A DNA stretch of 64,000 nt from an uncultured Clostridia bacterium (GTDB taxonomy: Bacteria; Bacillota; Clostridia; TANB77; CAG-508), in contig CANRKJ010000001.1 of NCBI GenBank assembly GCA_947631185.1, forward strand, positions 46,933 through 110,932, given 5' to 3'. Below, piece after piece: positions 38,544-46,973 of the stretch. The notes under the pieces are model-generated. The model was not told the origin of the DNA, made no database searches, and saw only the letters and a list, made by a program, of their open reading frames with translations. Within the stretch, counting starts at the first letter, position 1, and the number at the start of each line of letters is the position of its first letter. Position numbers and translations under genes: made by a program.

Positions 38544-39545
38544 ATGAAAAGCCGGACAAAACTTTTAATCTTAGTGTCAGTCTTTGCGATTGCAATATCG
38601 TTAGTTGTATCGCTTAACAGAAGAAAGGAGTTAATTGAGTCAGATTCTAATGGATCAACAATTTCGTCTGAAAGTTTAGATGTATCTTCAAGTTCCAGCG
38701 TTCCAGATGAGAATGAAACCAGCAGTTATACAATAGAAAAATCTTCTACAAAGGTTATTGGATTTCATCCATTACCTGAAGATATAATGAATGAAGTGTA
38801 TGTTTGGCAACAGATTTATCCTAATATGGACATCGGAGTTGGAATCTATTCGTTGGATGGAGAAAGTGGGTATCAGTATAACGAAGACTGTTACATTAAT
38901 AGTGCATGTACTATTAAAGCAGCATATGCAATGTATGTGCTAAAAAAATGTGAGGCAGATAATATTGATATATGGAATACTTTCTTAACCTACGAAGAAA
39001 GACATTATGATCCAGATGGTAGCGGACAAATTGTTCTTTATGCCAATTTTGGTCAACAATACTGTATAGGAGATTTGATATACTATCTGCTTAGAGTCTC
39101 TGATAATGCAGCATATTCAATGTTATTGGAAATGTTCCCTTTAAATGACTTTTACATTGAAAACAGTAAAATTGGAGGAGAAAATGATGGTCAAAAATGG
39201 GGTAAAGCAACAGTTCAACAACGGAAAAATGAGTGGCTTGAAGTATACAATTATGCAAATTCAAATTCAGGATACTCAAATGTCTTACTAAATAATATGT
39301 GTGGAACACCTTATGCATATTTACTCAATTCGATGAAAGATTATCATTATTATTTACATAAGTCAGGATGGAGTGATTCATATACATATCCTTCTGCTGG
39401 AGACTGCGCAATAATAGATGATCAGTATTTAATAATAGTTCTTACCCAAGATTATTCAACTGGGAGTGGGCATATTGATTGCGTAGAAGCAATTGGAAGA
39501 GCTGCTGAAAATTATTGTGATATGAGAAGAGGAGAAATGTTCTAA
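38544..39545 (+). CDS. Secreted serine hydrolase, class A beta-lactamase-like fold, less A+T-biased codon use
   Basis: A 333-residue protein with an N-terminal signal/anchor (LLILVSVFAIAISLVVSL), a Ser-rich linker, then a domain with INSACTIKAAYAMYVLKKCE, where S-x-x-K (SACTIK) resembles the SxxK nucleophile of the penicillin-binding/beta-lactamase superfamily, RVSDNAAYSMLLE (SDN motif) and HKSGWSDSYTYPSAGDCAI (KSG motif). The set SxxK-SDN-KSG strongly supports the fold; whether it breaks beta-lactams or acts on wall peptides is unclear. Codons 4 and 227 are CGG, read as Arg with no shift. It has its own promoter and terminator and looks acquired. Confidence 0.75.
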   Translation: MKSRTKLLILVSVFAIAISLVVSLNRRKELIESDSNGSTISSESLDVSSSSSVPDENETSSYTIEKSSTKVIGFHPLPEDIMNEVYVWQQIYPNMDIGVGIYSLDGESGYQYNEDCYINSACTIKAAYAMYVLKKCEADNIDIWNTFLTYEERHYDPDGSGQIVLYANFGQQYCIGDLIYYLLRVSDNAAYSMLLEMFPLNDFYIENSKIGGENDGQKWGKATVQQRKNEWLEVYNYANSNSGYSNVLLNNMCGTPYAYLLNSMKDYHYYLHKSGWSDSYTYPSAGDCAIIDDQYLIIVLTQDYSTGSGHIDCVEAIGRAAENYCDMRRGEMF

Positions 39546-39549
39546 AAAT

Positions 39550-39585
39550 AAAAAGTGTAGAGTTAAATTTAACTCTGCACTTTTT
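39550..39585 (+). terminator. Intrinsic terminator of the 38544 gene
   Basis: AAAAAGTGTAGAGTTAAA paired with TTTAACTCTGCACTTTTT, one G-T pair, and a trailing T-rich run. Confidence 0.9.
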
Positions 39586-39597
39586 ATTTTATATGCG

Positions 39598-39703
39598 TAG
39601 AACAAATTCACGGAAAGCCAAAGAGAAATATTGAAATATAGCTAATATTAAGGCTTTCAGATTTGTTATATAATAGGAAAGTAATACTTTCCGATTTGTT
39701 CTA
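39598..39703. repeat. Palindromic element with two competing right arms
   Basis: The left arm (39598-39619, TAGAACAAATTCACGGAAAGCC) can pair with the near arm GGCTTTCAGATTTGTT (39652-39667) or with the far arm CTTTCCGATTTGTTCTA (39687-39703). Inside is a copy of TATATAATAGGAAAGTAAT shared with 37650-37669. There is no gene in it. Confidence 0.5.
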
Positions 39704-39733
39704 CTAGTATTTTTCAATATTTATTATAATATA

Positions 39734-39762
39734 TTGACTTTAAATTTTATTATTGCTATAAT
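39734..39762 (+). promoter_or_regulatory. Promoter of the small gene at 39805
   Basis: TTGACT (39734-39739), 17-base spacer, TATAAT (39757-39762). Confidence 0.75.
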
Positions 39763-39804
39763 ACAAACAAAAATTTGCTAAAATCTTAAAAAGGGGGCAA
39801 TAAA

Positions 39805-39933
39805 ATGGATAAAACAGATAAACTTGATAATTTAATAAATATTATAAAAGAAAAATATGGATTGTATTTGATAAAAACAAAAGAAGATTTATTTATAAAT
39901 AAAAATTATAAAAAAATTAAAGAGAAAAAATGA
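39805..39933 (+). CDS. Small hypothetical protein (42 residues)
   Basis: An open frame with strong RBS AAGGGGG and a good promoter about 45 bases upstream. The product, beginning MDKTDKLDNLINIIKEKYG, is mostly helix-prone and ends in a Lys-rich tail; no membrane segment. It precedes nfnA by about 80 bases and could be co-transcribed with it. Function unknown. Confidence 0.55.
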   Translation: MDKTDKLDNLINIIKEKYGLYLIKTKEDLFINKNYKKIKEKK

Positions 39934-40011
39934 ATAAATCCTATTGAATTATGAAAACTATATATATATAATATGAAAAAATGTAATGAAATATTCGGAG
40001 GCAAGATTAAT

Positions 40012-40899
40012 ATGTATAAGATTTTGAAGAAAAGATTCTTAAATAGTAATACTTTTGAAATGATAATAGAAGCTCCTAGAGTTTCTAAAAATTGTATGCC
40101 AGGTCAATTTATAATTTTAAGAATAGATAATGAAGGAGAAAGAATTCCTTTAACTATAGCTGATTATGATAGAGAAAAAGGAACAATAACAATAGTTGTT
40201 CAGGCAATAGGCGCTTCTACCACTAAACTATCTTATTTAAATGAGGGAGATTATGTTGAGGATTTTGCTGGTCCAATAGGAATGCCTTCAGAATTTACAA
40301 AAGAGAATATAGATGATTTAAAAAGAAAGAAAATTCTTTTTGTAGGAGGAGGAGTGGGAGTAGCTCCAATCTATCCTCAAGCAAAATGGTTACATGATAA
40401 TGGAATTGATTGTGATGTTATTGTTGGTGCTAGGTCTAAAGATATATTAATATATGAGAATGAGCTTAAAAGTGTTAGTAAAAATTTATATATAACAACA
40501 GATGATGGTAGCTATCAAAGAAAAGGATTAGTAACTAATGTTATTGAAGATTTATATAATGAGGGGAAAAAATATGATGTATGTATTGCAATAGGGCCAT
40601 TAGTAATGATGAAATTTGTATGTTTGCTTACTAAAAAGTTAAATCTAAAAACAATTGTTAGTATGAATCCTATTATGGTTGATGGTACAGGTATGTGCGG
40701 GTGTTGTAGGATAAATGTTGGAAATGAGGTTAAGTTTGCTTGTATAGATGGACCAGAATTTGATGGACATAAAATTGATTTCGATAATGTAATTAAAAGA
40801 TCAAAAATATATAAAACCGAAGAAGGAAGAGCCATGTTAAAATTACAAGAAGGAGATACACACCATGGCGGATGTGGTATTTGTGGAGGTGATAAATAA
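40012..40899 (+). CDS. nfnA: NADH-dependent ferredoxin:NADP oxidoreductase, alpha subunit
   Basis: ATG 40012 (RBS GGAGG) is preferred to an upstream in-frame ATG at 39973. The 295-residue protein has an FAD/NAD-binding ferredoxin-NADP-reductase core (MPGQFIILRIDNEGERIPLTIAD, KKILFVGGGVGVAPIYPQAKWL) and a C-terminal Cys cluster (GTGMCGCCRINVG and HHGGCGICGGDK) for a [2Fe-2S] centre. It overlaps the next gene by one base, and together they form NfnAB (SudBA), which bifurcates electrons between NADPH, NADH and ferredoxin. Typical of anaerobic Clostridia. Confidence 0.92.
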   Translation: MYKILKKRFLNSNTFEMIIEAPRVSKNCMPGQFIILRIDNEGERIPLTIADYDREKGTITIVVQAIGASTTKLSYLNEGDYVEDFAGPIGMPSEFTKENIDDLKRKKILFVGGGVGVAPIYPQAKWLHDNGIDCDVIVGARSKDILIYENELKSVSKNLYITTDDGSYQRKGLVTNVIEDLYNEGKKYDVCIAIGPLVMMKFVCLLTKKLNLKTIVSMNPIMVDGTGMCGCCRINVGNEVKFACIDGPEFDGHKIDFDNVIKRSKIYKTEEGRAMLKLQEGDTHHGGCGICGGDK

Positions 40900-42290
40900 T
40901 GGACAAAAAAACTAGAGTTATAGTTCCTGAACAAGATCCAAAAGAAAGAGCTAAAAACTTTAGAGAAGTTTGTTTAGGATATAATGAAAAAGAAGCTAAA
41001 GAAGAAGCTGAAAGATGTTTGAATTGTAAAGTTCCTCAATGCAGAAGAGGATGCCCAGTGTCTATAAATATTCCAGGATTTATTGAAGAGATAAAAAATG
41101 GAGATTATAAAAAAGCATATGAAATTTTATCAATTGATACAAATTTACCTGCTATATGTGGTAGGGTATGTCCTCAAGAAACTCAATGTGAAGGTAAATG
41201 TATCCTTGGACTAAAATCAGAACCAATTGCAATTGGAAAATTAGAGAGATTTGCTTCAGATTATGCTAGAGAACATAATATAGATGTTGAACCTAAAATT
41301 GAGAAAAGAGGTATTAAAGTAGCAGTTATAGGATCTGGACCAGCAGGTCTTACATGTGCTGGTGATTTAGCAAAAAAAGGATATGATGTTACAATTTTTG
41401 AAGCTCTTCATAAAGCAGGCGGAGTTCTAACATATGGTATACCAGAATTTCGTTTACCTAAAGACACAGTAGTAAATAGTGAAATAGCAAAAATAAAAAA
41501 ATTAGGTGTAAAATTTGAATATAATGTTATAATTGGTAAAACTATTACAATAGATCAACTCATTAAAGAAGAAAACTTTAAAGCTGTTTTTATAGGTTCT
41601 GGAGCAGGTAATCCTAGATTTATGGGAATACCTGGAGAAGATTTAAATAATGTATTTTCTGCAAATGAATTTTTAACTAGATCAAATTTAATGAAAGCTC
41701 CATTGGAGAATTATGATACACCTATTTATGTTGGAAAAAAGGTCGCAGTAATAGGTGGAGGAAATGTTGCAATGGATGCTGCTAGAACAGCTTTAAGATT
41801 GGGTGCTAAAACTACTATAGTTTATAGAAGAAGTGAAGCAGAACTTCCAGCTAGAAGAGAAGAGATTCATCATGCTATGGAAGAAGGAATAGAATTTAAA
41901 ATGCTTACTAATCCTATAAAAATATTATCAGATGATAATGGGAATGTTACAGGAATGACGTGTGTGAAAATGGAACTTGGAGAACCAGATGAATCTGGAA
42001 GAAGAAAGCCAGTTCAGATTAAGGGGTCAGAATTTGATTTAGATGTAGATATGGTCATAATGGCACTAGGAACTACTCAAGTTGATGTTATTGCAAAATC
42101 TACTCCTGGATTAGAAGTAAATAGTAGAAATTGTATAGTAGTTGATGATGTTACAGCACAAACTTCAAGAAAAGAAATATTTGCAGGAGGAGATGTTACC
42201 AGTGGAGCTTCAACTGTTATTTTAGCAATGGAAGCTGGAAAAAAAGCTGCTAAAGGAATTGATGAATATTTATCAAATAATTTTAATTAA
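40899..42290 (+). CDS. nfnB: NADH-dependent ferredoxin:NADP oxidoreductase, beta subunit (GltD-like)
   Basis: A 463-residue GltD-like flavoprotein. N-terminal Cys motifs (CLNCKVPQCRRGCPV, CGRVCPQETQCEGKC) bind two [4Fe-4S] clusters; two Rossmann folds follow (VAVIGSGPAGLTCAGDLAKKGYDV, VAVIGGGNVAMDAARTALRLGA), and the FAD-binding tail IFAGGDVTSGASTVILAMEAGKKAA ends it. It is the larger NfnB subunit, paired with the preceding NfnA. The one-base overlap of start and stop marks coupled translation. Homotetrameric glutamate synthase small subunit is the alternative annotation, but the nfnA partner decides. Confidence 0.94.
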   Translation: MDKKTRVIVPEQDPKERAKNFREVCLGYNEKEAKEEAERCLNCKVPQCRRGCPVSINIPGFIEEIKNGDYKKAYEILSIDTNLPAICGRVCPQETQCEGKCILGLKSEPIAIGKLERFASDYAREHNIDVEPKIEKRGIKVAVIGSGPAGLTCAGDLAKKGYDVTIFEALHKAGGVLTYGIPEFRLPKDTVVNSEIAKIKKLGVKFEYNVIIGKTITIDQLIKEENFKAVFIGSGAGNPRFMGIPGEDLNNVFSANEFLTRSNLMKAPLENYDTPIYVGKKVAVIGGGNVAMDAARTALRLGAKTTIVYRRSEAELPARREEIHHAMEEGIEFKMLTNPIKILSDDNGNVTGMTCVKMELGEPDESGRRKPVQIKGSEFDLDVDMVIMALGTTQVDVIAKSTPGLEVNSRNCIVVDDVTAQTSRKEIFAGGDVTSGASTVILAMEAGKKAAKGIDEYLSNNFN

Positions 42291-42329
42291 ATTTAAAAAA
42301 TAATTGTTATTTCCAATGATTATTGTATT

Positions 42330-42405
42330 GGCGTCCATCGGACGCCCGCAAAAAAAATATATCTGAAATTGTTATAAATGTTGTATGGGCGCTAATTGGG
42401 CGCCC
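42330..42405. repeat. Two GC-rich palindromic repeats (REP-like)
   Basis: Two units: GGCGTCCATCGGACGCC (42330-42346) and GGGCGCTAATTGGGCGCCC (42387-42405). The stems vary in a compensating way and contrast with the surrounding A+T-rich sequence. Five more units lie at 61754-61946 and 62734-62752. Confidence 0.85.
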
Positions 42406-42466
42406 GAATTTTTTGCTTTGCTAAAATTTTCTTAGAAAATTTATCTGCTGTTATTCTAATATTCTA

Positions 42467-42495
42467 TTGACACAGAACCAATGTTTGTATATAAT
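42467..42495 (+). promoter_or_regulatory. Promoter upstream of the tyrosine recombinase
   Basis: TTGACA (42467-42472), 17-base spacer, TATAAT (42490-42495). The leader to the gene start is about 300 bases of A+T-rich sequence with no other feature seen. Confidence 0.8.
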
Positions 42496-42794
42496 AATAC
42501 AAAAGAACAATAGTTTGTGATATTTCGTTGAAAAACAAATATATATGATAGTTAAAATATTTATAATTTTATGAAAATAATTAGAATAATAATAATTATA
42601 AAACAATTATTGTAAGTGTAGAAGAATTTTAAGAATTACAGAAAACTAACAATTATTAAAAGATAAAGATTTAATAAATATATTCTAATATTTAATAAAT
42701 TGATTTTTTATTGATTTATTATTTACTTAATATTATAATGTTAGCGAGGTCTTTACATACAAGGAAAGTTATATACAGAATATTGGAGGAAAAA

Positions 42795-43802
42795 ATGATA
42801 GAAAGAGAAAATAATCCTTATTTCTTGAATGATTTTTTAGATTATTCATCTACAATTCTAAATAAATCTCAAAATACAATAAAAGAGTATAATTATGATA
42901 TAACTCATTTTTTAAAATTTATAATGTATAGATTTAAATTGATAACAGGAATAAAAGAAGAGGATATTAGAGAATCTAATATTGATATATCGGATTTAGA
43001 TTTAGATATAATTGAAAAAATCACTTTAGAAGATATTCATGCTTTTTTAGGATATTTAAAAAATAATTTTAATAGTAAACCAGCAACTTTATGTAGAAAA
43101 ACAGCTAGTATAAGAATGTTTTTTAAATATTTATGCAATAAAACTAAAAAAATAGAAAAAAATCCAGCTCAAGATCTTGAAAGCCCTAAAATAGGAAAAA
43201 GATTACCAAAATATTTAAGTTTAGATGAGAGTAAAAAACTTTTAGAAGTATCTGCTAGTCCAAAACCAAATTCAAAAGGTAATCATGATAATTCAGAAAG
43301 AAATTATGCAATTATTACACTTTTTTTAAATTGTGGAATGCGTTTATCAGAGCTAGTTAATATAAATATTAAAGATATTGATTTTTCAGAACAAAAGCTT
43401 AATGTAATTGGAAAGGGTAATAAAGAAAGAACAATATATTTAAATAAAGCATGTATAAATGCAATTAATAATTATTTAAATATTAGACCAAAAGAAGGAA
43501 TACATTATTCTTCTAAAGATGCATTATTTTTAAGTGAACAAAAAAGAAGAATAAGTAATAGAACAGTTCAATATATTGTAAAAGATGAACTAATGCTTGC
43601 AGGTATAGATTCAAGAAAGTATTCTGTACATAAGCTTCGCCATACTGCTGCAACATTGATGTACAAATATGGAAATGTTGATATTAGAGCTTTGCAAGAA
43701 TTATTAGGACATGAGAGTATTTCTACTACAGAAATATATACACATGTTGATAATGATCAAATTAGAAATGCTGTTGAAAATAATCCATTAGCAAATATTT
43801 AA
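42795..43802 (+). CDS. xerC: Tyrosine recombinase XerC/XerD-like
   Basis: Start ATG 42795 follows TTGGAGG. The 335-residue protein has an N-terminal SAM-like DNA-binding domain (LNKSQNTIKEYNYDITHFLKFI) and the catalytic domain with NCGMRLSELVNINIKDID (Arg), GKGNKERTIYL (Lys), HKLRHTAATLMYKYG (His-x-x-Arg) and LLGHESISTTEIYTHV (His and Tyr nucleophile). It resolves chromosome dimers at dif, or could be a XerC-like integrase. No attachment site or mobile cargo is seen next to it, which favours the housekeeping role. The choice between XerC and XerD is open. Confidence 0.85.
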   Translation: MIERENNPYFLNDFLDYSSTILNKSQNTIKEYNYDITHFLKFIMYRFKLITGIKEEDIRESNIDISDLDLDIIEKITLEDIHAFLGYLKNNFNSKPATLCRKTASIRMFFKYLCNKTKKIEKNPAQDLESPKIGKRLPKYLSLDESKKLLEVSASPKPNSKGNHDNSERNYAIITLFLNCGMRLSELVNINIKDIDFSEQKLNVIGKGNKERTIYLNKACINAINNYLNIRPKEGIHYSSKDALFLSEQKRRISNRTVQYIVKDELMLAGIDSRKYSVHKLRHTAATLMYKYGNVDIRALQELLGHESISTTEIYTHVDNDQIRNAVENNPLANI

Positions 43803-43835
43803 TAGTAAATTTTATATTTAAAAGGAACTGTAAAA

Positions 43836-44765
43836 ATGTTAGATACAATTACTGAGGAATTAAAATTAGAAAATTGTACTTTATGCCCACATAAATGTGG
43901 TATAAATAGAAATGGCGGAAAAATTGGTAGATGTAAATCTACTAACAAAGTAAAAATTGCTTTGTATTCAATACATAATTTCGAGGAACCATGTATTACT
44001 GGAGAAAATGGATCTGGAACAATCTTTTTTTCAAATTGTAATTTAAATTGTGTTTATTGTCAAAATTATGAAATTAGTCAATTAGGAAGAGGTACAGAAA
44101 TTACAATAGCTGAACTTGCACAAATTTTTTTAATACAACAAGATAGAAAAGCAGAAAATATTAATTTAGTAACACCTACAAGTTATGTACCGCAAATTAT
44201 AGAAGCAATAAAATTAGCAAAAAATAAAGGATTAAATATTCCAATTATATATAATACAAATTCATATGAAAATATAGAAACTTTAAAAATGTTAGAAGGG
44301 TATATTGATGTATATTTACCAGATTTAAAATATTCAGATAATATTATTGGAAAAAAATTCTCAAAAATAGATAATTATTTTGAAATAGCTACAAAAGCAA
44401 TAAAAGAAATGATTAGGCAAGTGGGAACTCCAAAAATAAATGAAAATGGTGTAATACAAAAAGGAGTGATTATTAGACATTTAGTTTTACCAAATAATAT
44501 TGAAAACAGTATCAATGTTATTAAATGGATAAAAGAAAATATGCCAAACGAAGTATATGTTAGTATTATGGCACAATATTTTCCTACATATCAAGCAAAA
44601 GAAATACATGAAATTAATAGAAAATTAAATAAAGAAGAATGGGAAAAAATAGAAAATTATATAGAAAAAATTAATATTGAAAATGGTTATATTCAAGATT
44701 TAGGAGAACATGAAGAAGAATATGTTCCAAAATGGAATTTTAATGGTTTAGATTATAATTTTTAA
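43836..44765 (+). CDS. PflX-like radical SAM protein
   Basis: A 309-residue protein with an N-terminal Cys motif CTLCPHKCGINRNGGKIGRCK and the radical SAM core CNLNCVYCQNYEIS (CxxxCxxC for the [4Fe-4S] cluster), then YNTNSYENIETLKMLEGYIDVYLPDLKY. It belongs to the PflA/PflX activase-like family; members named PflX lack a known substrate. It could activate a glycyl radical enzyme, but none is encoded here. RBS AAGGAACTG; starts 33 bases after xer. Confidence 0.8.
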   Translation: MLDTITEELKLENCTLCPHKCGINRNGGKIGRCKSTNKVKIALYSIHNFEEPCITGENGSGTIFFSNCNLNCVYCQNYEISQLGRGTEITIAELAQIFLIQQDRKAENINLVTPTSYVPQIIEAIKLAKNKGLNIPIIYNTNSYENIETLKMLEGYIDVYLPDLKYSDNIIGKKFSKIDNYFEIATKAIKEMIRQVGTPKINENGVIQKGVIIRHLVLPNNIENSINVIKWIKENMPNEVYVSIMAQYFPTYQAKEIHEINRKLNKEEWEKIENYIEKINIENGYIQDLGEHEEEYVPKWNFNGLDYNF

Positions 44766-44803
44766 AAATTTTATATAATAATATATGATAAGGAGATTCA
44801 ATT

Positions 44804-46304
44804 ATGGGAATGGCTATTAAAAGAGCGATTATTGTTATTTTAGGATTAGTATTACAAATTCTATTATCAGTATCAATTTATTTATATTTTATAGAACATA
44901 TTGCATTTATTAATATTCTTTTTGCAGTAATAGGTTTATTACTTGTTTTAAGATTAATAAAAAATAGCAAAAATTATTCATATACGTTACCATGGATTAT
45001 TATTTTAATATTATTTCCATTGGTAGGAACATTACTTTATATAATATTAGGTAGCAATAAAGCAAAAAGTAAAACTTTAAAAAATATTTTACAAAGTGAG
45101 ACAGTGAATAAAAAATATTTAGTTCAAGATGAAAAAATTATTGAAGAATTAAAAGATAATAGTAAAATAAAATATTTAAGCAATTTTTCAGGCTATCCTG
45201 TAACTAAAAATAATGATGTTACATATTATCCACTTGGTGAAAAAGCATTTGAAGCAATATTGGAAGAATTAAATAAAGCTGAAAAATTTATATTTTTAGA
45301 ATATTTTATAGTATCTCATGGAAAAATGTGGCATTCAATATTAGACATTTTAGAAAAGAAGGCAAAACAAGGTGTTGATGTTCGTGTAATGTATGACGAT
45401 TTAGGATGTTTATCTACTTTAAATAAATCATATTCTAAAGAACTTCAAGAAAAAGGAATAAAATGTATAGTATTTAATAATTTAAATCCAATTGCAGGTG
45501 TAATAATGAATAATCGTGATCATAGAAAAATCATGGTTATTGATGGAAAAGTAGCATTTTCCGGTGGAATAAATATTGCTGATGAATATATAAATATTAA
45601 TAGTAAATATGGACATTGGAAAGATAATGGAATACGTATTATTGGTGACGCTGTATGGAATTATACTGTAATGTTTTTAACAATGTGGAATGCTTTTAGA
45701 AATGATGATGAAGATTTTACAAAATTCAAGTATGATTATAGTTATAAATCAAATACTAGTGGTTATGTAGTTCCTTATGGAGAGACACCTCTTGATGAAG
45801 AGATAACTGGTGAAGATGTTTATCTAAACATAATTAATCAAGCAAATCACTACGTATACATTTTTACACCATATTTAATTATTGATACAGACATGATAAA
45901 TAGTTTAAATTTAGCAGCAAAAAGAGGTGTTGATGTTCGAATAGTAATTCCTGGTATACCAGATAAAAAGGTAGTTTACACTTTAACAGAATCATATATT
46001 GAACCATTAGTGAAATCAGGTGTAAAGATATACAAATATACACCAGGATTTGTACATTCAAAAGTTTATGTATCAGATGACAGAGTTGCTACATGTCGGA
46101 ACAATTAATATGGATTATAGAAGTTTATATCTACATTTTGAATGTGGTTGTTATATGGAAAATTTAGATGTTATTCAAGATATAAAAAAGGATTTATTAG
46201 AAACTATTGAAAAAAGTCATGAAGTTACAAATTCTGAAGCTAAAACTGGTTTATTAAAATCAATATGGCAAGCAATGCTAAGATTAGTAGCTCCATTGAT
46301 GTAA
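44804..46304 (+). CDS. cls: Cardiolipin synthase, one protein across a +1 shift at CGG (46097-46099)
   Basis: ATG 44804 (RBS AAGGAG) encodes two N-terminal membrane helices and the phospholipase D fold, with the first HKD motif DHRKIMVIDGKVAFSGGINIADEY. The second motif starts HSKVYVSDDRVATC, then in-frame CGG 46097-46099 leads to an early stop (residue 434). Skipping C gives GTINMDYRSLYLHFE, and the motif HxKx4Dx6G then has exactly the right spacing. The composite is about 499 residues, normal for Cls. It joins two phosphatidylglycerol molecules to make cardiolipin. Zero-frame translation would lose half of the active site. Confidence 0.88.
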
Positions 46305-46322
46305 TAAAAATCTAATATAATA

Positions 46323-46360
46323 AAAAAAGATATGTTTAATAAAGAAAACATATCTTTTTT
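46323..46360 (+). terminator. Intrinsic terminator after cls
   Basis: AAAAAAGATATGTTT paired with AACATATCTTTTTT, loop about 10 bases. Confidence 0.85.
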
Positions 46361-46458
46361 ATATTACAGAAAATTTCTCTAATTTTCGCAAACTAACAAC
46401 GGACATAGACTTTGATTCTAATATAAAAAATATTTGCTATTGTTATATTTAGAATTTA

Positions 46459-46800
46459 TTATTTAGAATTTATTATGTAACGAATAATAGTAATAACTAT
46501 GTTTTTATCCTCTTCATTTAATAAATTAAGAGAATTGATAATTGTGGAATCAACATTTGTTTCAGGTTGTATGATAATATCTGCAAATAAAGCATTAGTA
46601 TCAACTTTAAGGATTTTACATAAATCAACTATAGTTTGAATACTAAGTCCTGTTTTTCCATTTTCAATTAAACTAATAAAATTAATAGATTTTTGCAAAT
46701 CACCTGCAAGACTTTCTTGACTTAAACATCTTAATAAACGAATTTGTCTAATATTTTTACCAAGAATTTCAAGGAGATTGTTTTTATTTGAATCATACAT
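46459..46800 (-). CDS. XRE-family transcriptional regulator
   Basis: A 113-residue protein with an N-terminal Cro/C1-type helix-turn-helix: LGKNIRQIRLLRCLSQESLAGDLQKSINFISLIENGKTGLSIQTIVDLCKIL (residues about 12-63; seen as blocks), and a short C-terminal region that may dimerise. It is transcribed away from the membrane protein gene at 46974; three direct repeats lie between them, so it probably represses that gene and itself. RBS AGAGGTG precedes ATG 46800. Confidence 0.88.
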   Translation of the reverse strand: MYDSNKNNLLEILGKNIRQIRLLRCLSQESLAGDLQKSINFISLIENGKTGLSIQTIVDLCKILKVDTNALFADIIIQPETNVDSTIINSLNLLNEEDKNIVITIIRYIINSK

Positions 46801-46838
46801 AAAATATCACCTCTAACTAATAAGATTGTATAAAACAA

Positions 46839-46890
46839 TGATACTTTATAGAAGAAAATGGTACTTTAAAATATACAAGTGATACTTGAA
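46839..46890. promoter_or_regulatory. Three direct repeats, probable XRE operators
   Basis: TGATACTTTATA (46839-46850), TGGTACTTTAAA (46859-46870) and TGATACTTGAAA (46880-46891) recur every 20 to 21 bases, two helical turns, between the divergent genes. The third overlaps the -35 box TTGAAA (46886-46891) of a TTGAAA-17-TAAGAT promoter for the 46974 gene. Confidence 0.65.
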
Positions 46891-46973
46891 AACATAAAGT
46901 GGTTGTGATAAGATATAAAAACAAAATATATGTACAAAATACAATTTTCGATAATTAAAAAGGGAGATAGAGG

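Noticed and set aside
42330..42405. Intrinsic terminators of nfnB
   Set aside because: The two GC-rich hairpins lack proper T-runs directly after the stem and belong to the repeat family also found at 61754-62752; a secondary terminating effect cannot be excluded.
46050..46304. Separate small gene at the end of cls
   Set aside because: The start at 46050 lies inside cls and has no RBS; residues from 46098 on are the second HKD motif and tail of the same synthase.
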